Below, in pieces: positions 1-7,834 of a stretch of DNA of 64,000 nucleotides. Positions within the stretch are counted from its first letter, which is position 1, and the number at the start of each line of letters is the position of its first letter. The position numbers and the translations under genes are program-made. The stretch is taken from contig NZ_CP017042.1 of assembly GCF_001717585.1 (NCBI RefSeq), positions 1,139,001-1,203,000 of the forward strand, in the 5' to 3' direction. The stretch is from Selenomonas sp. oral taxon 920 (GTDB lineage Bacteria; Bacillota; Negativicutes; Selenomonadales; Selenomonadaceae). Below the pieces are notes generated by a model, which was not told where the DNA came from, searched no databases, and saw only the letters and a list, made by a program, of their open reading frames with translations.

Positions 1-103
1 TCATGTGATGTGGGGCAGCGTATCATGTATACTGGTTTCTGATGCCGAGGTTTCTATATTTTTTCTTGATTTTATGCTATACTTACGCACACTCAAGTTC
101 TTG

Positions 104-266
104 GGAATCGCTGATAAAATGAAGTCCGTCAGATTGGTGTAGATTTTTTCGTCCGAACAAGGAGACAAACCGGACGCATAGCAGGGCTATGTGGAGGATT
201 TGTCGACACAGTGCGGGCAAAAAAGATGCGCTAAGATGGCGCGGCTGAATTTATCAGTGCTTCCCT
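104..266 (+). repeat. MITE-like repeat, copy 1
   Basis: About 163 bp that match 24332-24501 almost base for base: I see two substitutions, a one-base indel and divergent outermost bases. The ends are imperfect inverted repeats, GGAATCGCTGATAAA on the left and the complement of GGAAGCACTGATAAA on the right (13 of 15 match). Inside is a CATAGC/GCTATG hairpin. No ORF inside resembles a transposase. The outer TTAA seen in copies 2 and 3 is missing here. The element lies just upstream of alaS, so either the alaS leader includes it or the alaS promoter lies in or after it. Confidence 0.85.
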
Positions 267-297
267 TGATGAACATGATTTTAGGAGGGCGATTACG

Positions 298-2928
298 TTG
301 AAGTACATGACCGGAAATGAACTGCGAGAAGCGTATTTGCAGTTTTTCGCAGAAAAAAAGGGCCACCTTCGTTTGCCTAGTTACTCCCTTGTGCCGGAAA
401 ACGATCCTACACTTCTTTTGATTGGGGCCGGTATGGCACCCCTGAAGCCTTTTTTTACTGGTAAGGTGAAACCTCCACGTCCTCGTATTACCACCTGCCA
501 GCGTTCTGTTCGTACAGGAGATATCGAGAATGTCGGACGTACCGCACGTCATCAGACGTTTTTTGAGATGCTTGGAAACTTCTCCTTCGGTGATTACTTC
601 AAGAAGGAGGCGATTCCGTGGGCGTGGGAATTCCTGACAGAGGTTATTGAACTTCCAAAAGATAAACTCTGGGTTTCCATCTATCCAGAGGATGATGAGG
701 CACGCTCCATCTGGCTCTCAGAGACGGATGTGCTGCCGGAACATATCGTCGCGTTGGAGGACAATTTCTGGGAGATCGGTTCCGGTCCCTGCGGACCGGA
801 TTCTGAGATCTATATTGACCTCGGTGAGGAGCGTGGCTGCGGTGAACCAACCTGTGGGGTCGGCTGTGACTGTGACCGCTTCCTCGAGATCTGGAATCTC
901 GTGTTTACGCAGTATGATCGTACAGAGGCGGGGGAGTACAACCTCCTTGCTCACAAGAACATTGATACGGGCTGTGGCTTAGAGCGGCTTGCCTCGGTCG
1001 TTCAGAACAAGAGAACGAACTTTGAGACGGATCTCCTCTATCCGATCATCGAATATACGTCTAAAATTGCAGACGTGCCCTATGGAGCAGATCCGAAAAA
1101 GGATATTTCGCTCAAAGTCATTGCAGATCATGCGCGCTCTGTTGCTATTATGATTATGGATGGAATTCTGCCGTCGAACGAGGGCCGCGGCTACGTTCTG
1201 CGCCGTACGCTCCGCCGTGCGATTCGCCATGGACGTATGCTTGGGATCACAAAGCCATTCCTTGACGGCACTGTAGATGCCGTCATTGAGATTTTCCGTG
1301 ATGCAAAGGATTTCAGCGAACTTCTTGCGAAACAGGATTATATCAAACGCGTAATTCGCGTGGAAGAGGATCGGTTTGCCTCTACGCTGGCGCAGGGGAT
1401 TGAGCTTTTGAATGAAGAGGTCGCCCGTCTGAAGGATGCGCATGAGACGGTTCTGCACGGTGAGGTTGGTTTCAAGCTCTACGATACCTATGGATTCCCA
1501 CGGGAACTCACCGAGGAGATTCTTCACGAACATGGAATCACCTTGGATGATGAGGGGTTTCACTGTGAGATGGAGAAGCAGCGTACACGGGCACGCAGTG
1601 CACGCGGAGAAAATCAGGCGGTTGCTGTTCCGGATCTTTCGGGCATTGATACCGGAAGCCTCACGGAGGATGCCACGGCCACGAGTGCTGTGGTTGTTGC
1701 GATCTGGCGTGAGGGTGAACTTGTTGATTCGCTGCACGATGGTGAGAGTGCCGGTATTATCCTGAGCACGACATCGTTTCATGCAGAAGGCGGCGGACAG
1801 GTTGGCGATGAAGGTGTCCTTCGCAGTGATTTGGGGTATCTTTCGGTCAGCAATACAAAGAGACTCCCTGATGGAACGGTCTATCATCTTGCCTATGTCG
1901 AAGAAGGGCAGATACAGTGTGGTGACACCGTAAAGATCGGACTTGATACGAAGAAAAAACTCTCATCTGCGCGAAACCATACAGCGACACATCTCCTGCA
2001 GGCAGCACTTCGGCGCGTTGTCGGTGATCATGTTCAGCAGGCGGGCTCTCTTGTCACACCGGAACGACTGCGTTTTGATTTCACGAATTTTGAGCCTGTG
2101 AGCGAGCAGCAGCTGCGCGATGTTGAGGAGCTGGTCAACGAGGAAATTCTGCGGTCAACTGATCTTCATATCTCTATGATGCCGATTGATGAGGCGAAGG
2201 CACTGGGTGCTATGGCACTCTTTGGAGAGAAGTACGGCGATATCGTTCGTGTGGTTCGTGTGCCGGACTTCAGCATTGAGCTTTGCGGCGGTTCCCATGT
2301 GGCGAATACAGGACAGCTTGGTCTGTTCAAGATTGTCAGTGAGTCGGGGGTTGCGGCGGGTGTGCGCCGCATCGAGGCGATTACCGGTCGTGCCGCATGT
2401 GCATATGCGGCAGAGATGGCAAGGACTGTTCAGGAACTTTCGCATAAACTGAAGGCGAGACCAGAGGAGCTTTGTGCTCAGGTTGATAAGTTTATGAGTG
2501 AGCGAAAGAGCATGCAGGAACAGTTGCGCAGTTTTGCTGAGTTCCGTGATAAGGCAGATGCACAGAAGCTGCTTATGGGGGTTCAAGAGATTGGGAACTT
2601 CCATGTAGTCCTTGGAAAAGCCAATGTGGACGCGATGGATGAACTCCGTAACATTGCAGATTTGACGTGTGAGAAACTTGAGACAGGCATTGTCGTCCTT
2701 GGAGCTATTATTGACGATAAGGTCAGCCTTGTCGTCAAGGCGGATAAGGATGCTGTAAAACTTGGGGCTCATGCGGGCAACATCATTAAGGCGGCTGCAA
2801 AAGCGGTCGGCGGCGGGGGCGGCGGACGTCCCGATATGGCACAGGCGGGTGGCAAGAATCCCGAAAAACTCCCGCAGGCATTTGAAGAGGCGATTGCTGT
2901 GATCCGTCAGCAGGTCTCAGCCGAATAA
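298..2928 (+). CDS. alaS: Alanyl-tRNA synthetase
   Basis: Charges tRNA-Ala with alanine in the cytoplasm and clears mischarged Ser/Gly. At 876 aa it has the full family length. A class II catalytic core is followed by the editing domain with HTATH near residue 561 and CGGSH near 663-667 (the H..H..C..H metal site), then a C-Ala domain with a glycine-rich stretch near residue 837. The start is TTG at 298, because AGGAGGG (283-289) sits 8 nt upstream; an in-frame ATG at 307 is the alternative. A repeat element ends only 31 bp before the start. A -10-like TATACT lies at 78-83 without a convincing -35, so the promoter is unresolved. No T-box motif is seen. A hairpin terminator follows the gene. 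Confidence 0.97.
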   Translation: MKYMTGNELREAYLQFFAEKKGHLRLPSYSLVPENDPTLLLIGAGMAPLKPFFTGKVKPPRPRITTCQRSVRTGDIENVGRTARHQTFFEMLGNFSFGDYFKKEAIPWAWEFLTEVIELPKDKLWVSIYPEDDEARSIWLSETDVLPEHIVALEDNFWEIGSGPCGPDSEIYIDLGEERGCGEPTCGVGCDCDRFLEIWNLVFTQYDRTEAGEYNLLAHKNIDTGCGLERLASVVQNKRTNFETDLLYPIIEYTSKIADVPYGADPKKDISLKVIADHARSVAIMIMDGILPSNEGRGYVLRRTLRRAIRHGRMLGITKPFLDGTVDAVIEIFRDAKDFSELLAKQDYIKRVIRVEEDRFASTLAQGIELLNEEVARLKDAHETVLHGEVGFKLYDTYGFPRELTEEILHEHGITLDDEGFHCEMEKQRTRARSARGENQAVAVPDLSGIDTGSLTEDATATSAVVVAIWREGELVDSLHDGESAGIILSTTSFHAEGGGQVGDEGVLRSDLGYLSVSNTKRLPDGTVYHLAYVEEGQIQCGDTVKIGLDTKKKLSSARNHTATHLLQAALRRVVGDHVQQAGSLVTPERLRFDFTNFEPVSEQQLRDVEELVNEEILRSTDLHISMMPIDEAKALGAMALFGEKYGDIVRVVRVPDFSIELCGGSHVANTGQLGLFKIVSESGVAAGVRRIEAITGRAACAYAAEMARTVQELSHKLKARPEELCAQVDKFMSERKSMQEQLRSFAEFRDKADAQKLLMGVQEIGNFHVVLGKANVDAMDELRNIADLTCEKLETGIVVLGAIIDDKVSLVVKADKDAVKLGAHAGNIIKAAAKAVGGGGGGRPDMAQAGGKNPEKLPQAFEEAIAVIRQQVSAE

Positions 2929-2940
2929 AGAAATTGGTCT

Positions 2941-2972
2941 ATGGCTGTCACTGGTTGACAGCCATATTTTTT
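2941..2972 (+). terminator. Rho-independent terminator of alaS
   Basis: A perfect 10-bp stem, ATGGCTGTCA/TGACAGCCAT, with a 5-nt loop is followed by ATTTTTT. It starts 12 bp after the alaS stop codon and ends just before the ribosome binding site of the next gene. Confidence 0.9.
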
Positions 2973-2984
2973 AGAAGGGTTTTC

Positions 2985-3920
2985 ATGGAAAATGACATCA
3001 CCGAGCTGCTGAAAAAGAGAGTGTACCTATTCCTTATCGGTCTGCTGCTGATCGTCTTCTGTGCGTCGTTTATCCTGCTGCATCAACGGGGCGGATCGAA
3101 TGAGTTCATGCTGTCCAATGCGCGCCTCGTCTATGAACAAAGTGATTTGCAGGCGGCGAATACGTCCATCGTTCAAGAGCTTCATATTGCGGAGGGTGAC
3201 CATGTAACCGCGGGGATGCTCCTTGTCACGGTACAGAGTGTCTTTTCGGATGAAGAACTCGCACGCTTGCAAAAGAATGTCGAGCTTGCACAAAGGAATG
3301 TCGAACAGATTCGATACGGCGCAGCTGCGGTATCTCAGAATCCCCCCGCATCCTCCGAAGGGCTGGATGCCGCACGAATGCGTATGGAGCGTATGAACGA
3401 ACTCTATGAGATGGGGGCAGTCAGTGCAGCCAAAAGAAATGAGGCGGCTGCTGCATATGAGCAGGAAAAGAACGCGCTGACGATGGGAAGTGGACAAATG
3501 GCCGTACCAAATGCCGCAGCGCTCAAGGCAGCAGAGGAGCAGCTGAAAAAGGCGGAGGAGACCCTAGCAAAAGCGCGCGATCATGCGGGGACAACAGGGC
3601 TCTTTGCTGTGCGAGAAGGTGTGGTCTCGAAGATCCACGTAAAAAAAGGTGACCTTATCGACAGTGGAGCTTCGATTCTCACACTCGATCTTGTGGAGAA
3701 CTGCTGGATTGAAGCCGAGATTTCTGTAGAGGATATGAATAGGGTCTATCCGGGGCAGATTGTCCGATATGAACTGAGCGGTCTGCCTGCTGAGGCTACC
3801 GTTGAAGAAATTACAGATTCTGACACGGAGCCTGAAGACAAAAAAAATGTTCGCATATCTGTGCCGCATGATCGAATCACAGGGCATGAGGAAAACATTA
3901 CACTCCATTTTCTGCCTTGA
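2985..3920 (+). CDS. HlyD-like membrane fusion/adaptor protein
   Basis: A 311-aa protein with one N-terminal transmembrane segment (about residues 10-30) and an extracytoplasmic remainder. The layout is that of HlyD/RND-type adaptors: a first half of a lipoyl-like barrel (IAEGDHVTAGMLLVTV), a coiled-coil hairpin rich in Ala/Glu/Arg (about residues 75-195), a second lipoyl half (GVVSKIHVKKGDLIDSGASI) and a short beta-barrel region. Such adaptors bridge an inner-membrane exporter to the outer envelope, but no exporter or outer-membrane partner is next to it, so the substrate is unknown. ATG at 2985 is chosen because AGAAGGG lies just upstream; a longer reading from 2934 would run through the alaS terminator. 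It is shorter than typical secretion HlyD proteins. Confidence 0.75.
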   Translation: MENDITELLKKRVYLFLIGLLLIVFCASFILLHQRGGSNEFMLSNARLVYEQSDLQAANTSIVQELHIAEGDHVTAGMLLVTVQSVFSDEELARLQKNVELAQRNVEQIRYGAAAVSQNPPASSEGLDAARMRMERMNELYEMGAVSAAKRNEAAAAYEQEKNALTMGSGQMAVPNAAALKAAEEQLKKAEETLAKARDHAGTTGLFAVREGVVSKIHVKKGDLIDSGASILTLDLVENCWIEAEISVEDMNRVYPGQIVRYELSGLPAEATVEEITDSDTEPEDKKNVRISVPHDRITGHEENITLHFLP

Positions 3921-4020
3921 AAGAGCATGCGACTGAACTTTTCGGGCATCTTATTCTGTGCTATACTGTGAACGAATAGCAAGCAAGGCAAGATGGGGCA
4001 CTCATGAGAGGAATCTGCAT

Positions 4021-4347
4021 ATGGTAAATGAAAAATTGAGAGATGATCTGACCGATCAGCTGTGTCGTGCAATCCTTTCATTGGATACAATGGAGGAATG
4101 CTATCAATTCTTTGAAGACATCTGTACGATAGGAGAGCTTCGTGCCATGGCACAGCGTCTGGACGTTGCACGCATGCTGCACGAGGGAAACACTTACGAC
4201 GATATCGTTGCACATACCGGTGCCAGCACTGCGACCATCAGCCGTGTCAAACGCTGTCTGAACTACGGTGCGGATGGGTACACCCTCGTGCTGGAAAAAG
4301 GCATTTCTACGACGGATATTCATAAGGAGAAGAGCGATGAATTCTGA
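4021..4347 (+). CDS. yerC: TrpR-family regulator, YerC/YecD (HisR) type
   Basis: A 108-aa all-helical DNA-binding protein of the TrpR superfamily. The helix-turn-helix is in the second half (NTYDDIVAHTGASTATISRV). The first half carries the YerC-type dimer helices (CTIGELRAMAQRLDVARML). ATG at 4021 is chosen because GAGAGG precedes it; the frame is open back to 3958. Its 3' end overlaps hisZ by 11 nt, so the two are translationally coupled. Family members in Gram-positive bacteria have been linked to histidine genes, and hisG downstream has a palindrome at its promoter. I infer that it represses the his operon; the effector is not evident. Confidence 0.85.
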   Translation: MVNEKLRDDLTDQLCRAILSLDTMEECYQFFEDICTIGELRAMAQRLDVARMLHEGNTYDDIVAHTGASTATISRVKRCLNYGADGYTLVLEKGISTTDIHKEKSDEF

Positions 4348-5515
4348 ACAATTGATTTTAGAGACACCATATGGCACGCGCGATCTTCTTCCTGCAGATG
4401 CAGCGGCAATGCGCCATATGGAGAATATGTTGTCCTCTTTGTTCCTATGCTGGGGATATCATGAGGTTGTGACACCGACGATCGAACACTTGGAAACACT
4501 TGCTCCACGAATGCAGGATGAGAACTCTCTTTTCATGTTGCTTGGCAACAAAAATAAGCTTCTTGCGCTTCGCAACGAAATGACGACACCGATTGCACGC
4601 CTTGTCAGCAGCCGTCTGAAGGATGATCCAAGACCGTTGAAGTTATCCTATATTGGCAATGTGTTTCGTATGGAGCAGACCCAGATGGGGCGACAGTGCG
4701 AATTTCATCAGGCAGGAGTCGAAGTGATGGGGAGTGACAGTCCTGCTTCGGATGCAGAAATTATCGCGCTTGCAATCGAAGCAATTTTGAAGTCCGGAAT
4801 CAAGGACTTTCAGATTCATATGGGGCAGATTGCCTTTCTCGATGCTGTCTTGTCCTATTTTGAGATTGAGGATGTGCAAAGAAAGGCACTGAAGTCTGCA
4901 ATCGAATGTCATGATATTGTGCTCATGGATCGAATCGTTGATGCATTGCCGCTCTCTGAACAGGATAAGCTGGCGATCAAGCAGCTTCCTCTTCTGAACG
5001 GGAAAGAGGATCTCCTGCAAAAACTTTATGACTTCCCGCGCAGTGAGCAAAGTCACTCTGCCATTGACAATTTGGAAGAGATCTATCGAATTTTGAAATC
5101 CTACGGATTCTCGGACTATGTCCGTTTTGATTTGGGCATCATTCGGGATTTCAACTATTATACGGGGATGGTTTTTGAGGGATACGCACCCGGGTTGGGA
5201 TTCCCTCTCTGCGGAGGCGGACGATACGACCGCCTTTTGACGGAGTATGGGCATCCCATGCCGGCAACGGGATTTGCACTCGGGATCGAGCGGCTTTTAT
5301 TGACGCTTGAACGTCAGGGGGGGCGTGTACCGTCTCCATCCAAGAATTTCTATATTGGGTATGGGGAATCAGCCATCGGCAGCGCGATTCAGAGGGCATC
5401 TGAATTGCGTCATGCAGGCAATACCGTAGAGCTTGGTCTTCGCTCGCAGTCCTATGAGAAAGCGGAATCTTCGCGTGTGGAGCGCGGATGTGAGCAGCTT
5501 GAGTATTTTGAATGA
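4337..5515 (+). CDS. hisZ: ATP phosphoribosyltransferase regulatory subunit
   Basis: A 392-aa HisRS paralogue without tRNA-charging function. It forms the hetero-octamer with short-form HisG and carries histidine feedback control of the first pathway step. The class II synthetase-like fold is seen in TPYGTRDLLPADAAAM near the N-terminus, FRMEQTQMGRQCEFHQAG in the middle and GGGRYDRLLTEYG toward the end. The start is ATG at 4337, inside the yerC 3' end with GAGAAGAG upstream; an upstream in-frame extension from 4268 is out-of-frame yerC sequence. The stop overlaps the next ATG (ATGA at 5512). The match with the short HisG at 7169 supports the call. Confidence 0.95.
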   Translation: MNSEQLILETPYGTRDLLPADAAAMRHMENMLSSLFLCWGYHEVVTPTIEHLETLAPRMQDENSLFMLLGNKNKLLALRNEMTTPIARLVSSRLKDDPRPLKLSYIGNVFRMEQTQMGRQCEFHQAGVEVMGSDSPASDAEIIALAIEAILKSGIKDFQIHMGQIAFLDAVLSYFEIEDVQRKALKSAIECHDIVLMDRIVDALPLSEQDKLAIKQLPLLNGKEDLLQKLYDFPRSEQSHSAIDNLEEIYRILKSYGFSDYVRFDLGIIRDFNYYTGMVFEGYAPGLGFPLCGGGRYDRLLTEYGHPMPATGFALGIERLLLTLERQGGRVPSPSKNFYIGYGESAIGSAIQRASELRHAGNTVELGLRSQSYEKAESSRVERGCEQLEYFE

Positions 5516-6048
5516 AACAGCGTGTACGGCAGTTCCTGCGGGCATTGTTCGGTCGCTTGGATGCGGAAGGACATACGTTCATCAAATCCTATTTGAGTGC
5601 AGCAGAGCAAAAATTATTCTACGCAATGCACGAAGCGGACCAGTACCATGCCTTTCGTGTCGCTCTTACGGCAAAAAGAATCTATCTTCAGCAAGGATAT
5701 TCAGAATCAGATTCGTATATCCTGCTGATACGATGCGCATTGCTTCACGATATCGGTCGTATCAAAGGGACGGCGGATATCTGGGGCAAGGTATTTGCCG
5801 TTCTTGCAGATCGTTTTTTTCCTTTTGCAGCCCCTTATTTCCTACGGCACAAGGATTCCCGCGATTTGTGTGGACGTATAGGGATGGCACTCTATGTCCA
5901 TATTGCCCATCCCTATATCGGAGCAGCGGCACTGCGTGAGATCGGAGATATCCGTGAGGCAGCAATTGTTGAGCAGCATCAAAAAAAAGCAGCACCGGAG
6001 GATTCTCCGGTGCTGTCCATATTAAAGCTGGCGGATGCACAGAATTGA
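5512..6048 (+). CDS. HD-domain phosphohydrolase, unknown substrate
   Basis: A 178-aa protein with the HD metal-binding pattern: H46, then LLHDIGR (H79-D80), H133, H156 and D175 as likely further ligands. It has no membrane segment or second domain. It is translationally coupled to hisZ by ATGA. HD proteins hydrolyse nucleotides or related phosphate esters, so a role on a phosphoribosyl or nucleotide intermediate is possible but cannot be read from the sequence. Its last 22 codons contain a strong hairpin that serves as terminator for the convergent gene on the other strand. Confidence 0.75.
   Translation: MKQRVRQFLRALFGRLDAEGHTFIKSYLSAAEQKLFYAMHEADQYHAFRVALTAKRIYLQQGYSESDSYILLIRCALLHDIGRIKGTADIWGKVFAVLADRFFPFAAPYFLRHKDSRDLCGRIGMALYVHIAHPYIGAAALREIGDIREAAIVEQHQKKAAPEDSPVLSILKLADAQN
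5981..6015 (-). terminator. Minus-strand terminator inside the HD gene
   Basis: A perfect 11-bp stem, CAGCACCGGAG/CTCCGGTGCTG, with a GATT loop is flanked on the left by eight A residues (5981-5988), which read as a U-tract on the minus strand. It therefore terminates the hydroxyacid dehydrogenase transcript (stop at 6058), yet lies within the coding end of the convergent HD gene. Confidence 0.85.
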
Positions 6049-6057
6049 AGCAATGGC

Positions 6058-7014
6058 TCAGTAACCGCGCTGCTTGTCTACTACGTTGAGCATCCCAATT
6101 CGCTGCGGGAAGATCTGTAAGTTGTTGCGAAAGATCTTGAGCGAGCGATCCAGATACATCGGCGAGATTGCAGAGTAATGCGGTGTAATGAATAGATTCG
6201 GAACACCCCACAGCGGGGAATCCTCAGGAAGCGGCTCGGTGGCAAAGACATCCAGAGAAGCACCCCGTATGCATTTCGATCTGAGTGCCTCCACCAAATC
6301 GTCCTCCTCTACAACGTCACCGCGGGAGACATTGATGAAAAAGGCATTTCCTTTCATCATATGAAAGGTATGTGTGTTAAACAATTTTTTTGTCTGAGGT
6401 GTCAGCGGGAGCGTAACGATCACATAATCTGCGCAGGACAGAGCATCGGACAGATAATCAATGGTGAACAGCTGATCCACGAATGGTTCTGTGGACTCCT
6501 TTTGCTTTACGGCAACGATCCGCATTCCCATGTTTTTGAGGTGTTTTGCAACCTCTCTGCCAATGCTTCCCAAGCCGATGATGGCGGCAGTCTTACCAAA
6601 TAGCTCATCGGGATCGGTCAGCCGTTTCCAAACATGTGCCTTTTGATTTTCCCATGCCTCGATGAGACAGCGGCTGGACGCGAGCATTGTTCCGAGAACG
6701 TGTTCCGCCATGGGGATGCCGTGAATTCCGCGTGAATTTGTCAGCAATATATCAGACTGGCAGAAAACCTCATGCGAGAGTAGTTTTTCAACACCCGCAC
6801 TGTATGTGTGAATCCATTTTAGATGCGGCATTTGGGGGAGATACTTCTCCATCTCCATCTGCGCATCATATCCCAGTAGGATATCGACATCCGAGAGATC
6901 GTCTTTCAAGTCTTTTGGACGTATGCATCTGAGCGTGCAATCCGGATAGCTCTGATGGATCAGCTCCATTTGTTTGTCGCTTAATCGCACAAATGATAGT
7001 ATTTGAAGTGTCAT
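6058..7014 (-). CDS. D-2-hydroxyacid dehydrogenase (NAD-binding)
   Basis: A 318-aa member of the D-isomer 2-hydroxyacid dehydrogenase family, which reduces 2-oxo acids to D-2-hydroxy acids with NAD(P)H. The Rossmann motif is GLGSIGREV (near residue 147). The catalytic Arg lies in FINVSRGDVV, the Glu in ATEPLPEDSPLW and the His in FITPHYSAIS. The start is ATG at 7014 because AAGGAG is well spaced upstream; the longer frame from 7125 would cross the hisG promoter. It is transcribed against the his operon and separates hisZ from hisG. Closest in layout to glyoxylate/hydroxypyruvate reductase-like proteins; the real substrate is unknown. Confidence 0.88.
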   Translation of the reverse strand: MTLQILSFVRLSDKQMELIHQSYPDCTLRCIRPKDLKDDLSDVDILLGYDAQMEMEKYLPQMPHLKWIHTYSAGVEKLLSHEVFCQSDILLTNSRGIHGIPMAEHVLGTMLASSRCLIEAWENQKAHVWKRLTDPDELFGKTAAIIGLGSIGREVAKHLKNMGMRIVAVKQKESTEPFVDQLFTIDYLSDALSCADYVIVTLPLTPQTKKLFNTHTFHMMKGNAFFINVSRGDVVEEDDLVEALRSKCIRGASLDVFATEPLPEDSPLWGVPNLFITPHYSAISPMYLDRSLKIFRNNLQIFPQRIGMLNVVDKQRGY

Positions 7015-7092
7015 CTGCGACTCCTTTTCGTACGTATGGATGGATTTTCTAATATTATTCGCGATGATTGTTGAAAACCCTTTTTTGATGGA

Positions 7093-7134
7093 TTGACCTA
7101 CAGACAGCAACGTGGTACTATACACTAATATTAG
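7093..7134 (+). promoter_or_regulatory. hisG promoter with candidate operator palindrome
   Basis: The -35 TTGACC (7093-7098), a 17-bp spacer and the -10 TACTAT (7116-7121) form a good sigma-A promoter. CTAATATTAG (7125-7134), a perfect 10-bp palindrome, starts 3 bp after the -10 box and so covers the predicted transcription start, a normal repressor position. A 9-of-10 match, CTAATATTAT, lies at 7049-7058 in the same divergent region. Binding by the neighbouring TrpR-family regulator is inference. Confidence 0.7.
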
Positions 7135-7168
7135 CTCTTTAATTGACTAAAGGATGAGAAGGGATTAT

Positions 7169-7834
7169 ATGGCGAAATACGTTGACGATTATCTGACTAT
7201 AGCATTGCCAAAAGGAAAGCTGTTCTCTCTTTCTGCGAATTTGTTTGAGAAGGTCGGCGTTACGGCGGAGCACCTGAGTGAAAAATCCCGCAAACTCATT
7301 ATATCAAATGATGAATGCAAGGCTCGGTTCATTATCACAAAGACTTCCGACGTCCCGACCTATGTCGAATATGGTGCTGCGGATATTGGCGTGATTGGCA
7401 AGGATGTTTTGGTGGAGTCCGGGCAGGATGTTTATGAGCTGCTCGATCTAGGCTTTGGAAAATGTCGGCTGATGATGGCCGTTCCACGGGAAGAACGCCG
7501 CAGCCGCCTGTTGGACTATGCACATACGCGGGTGGCGACCAAGTATCCGCATATTGCAGAGCAATTCTTTGCACAGCAGGGAATGCAGATGGAGTATATA
7601 AAACTCAACGGATCGATTGAACTGGGACCGCTTGTGGGGCTTTCGGAGAGTATCGTCGATATCGTAGAAACAGGGACAACGCTGGTCGAAAACGATTTGG
7701 AGGAAATTGCCCACATCATGGATGTGAGTGCACGACTAATCGTCAACCGTGTGAGCTTCAAGCTGAAATTTGATCGTATTTATCGAATTGTAAATGATCT
7801 GAAGCAAGTTTTGGAAGGTGGGGAAGTACGGTGA
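7169..7834 (+). CDS. hisG: ATP phosphoribosyltransferase, short catalytic form
   Basis: First step of histidine synthesis: ATP + PRPP to phosphoribosyl-ATP. At 221 aa it is the short form that lacks the C-terminal regulatory domain and needs HisZ. IALPKGKLF near the N-terminus, AADIGVIGKDVL, and the PRPP-binding DIVETGTTLVENDL toward the end are family landmarks. ATG at 7169 is preferred because GAGAAGGG (7156-7163) lies 5 nt upstream; ATG at 7154 is possible. It is the first gene of an eight-gene operon with almost no gaps, and its stop overlaps the hisD GTG. Confidence 0.96.
   Translation: MAKYVDDYLTIALPKGKLFSLSANLFEKVGVTAEHLSEKSRKLIISNDECKARFIITKTSDVPTYVEYGAADIGVIGKDVLVESGQDVYELLDLGFGKCRLMMAVPREERRSRLLDYAHTRVATKYPHIAEQFFAQQGMQMEYIKLNGSIELGPLVGLSESIVDIVETGTTLVENDLEEIAHIMDVSARLIVNRVSFKLKFDRIYRIVNDLKQVLEGGEVR

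Noticed and set aside
1-297. T-box or other aminoacyl-tRNA sensing leader before alaS
   Set aside because: The conserved T-box sequence (AGGGTGG..CCGCG) is missing; most of the region is the MITE-like repeat.
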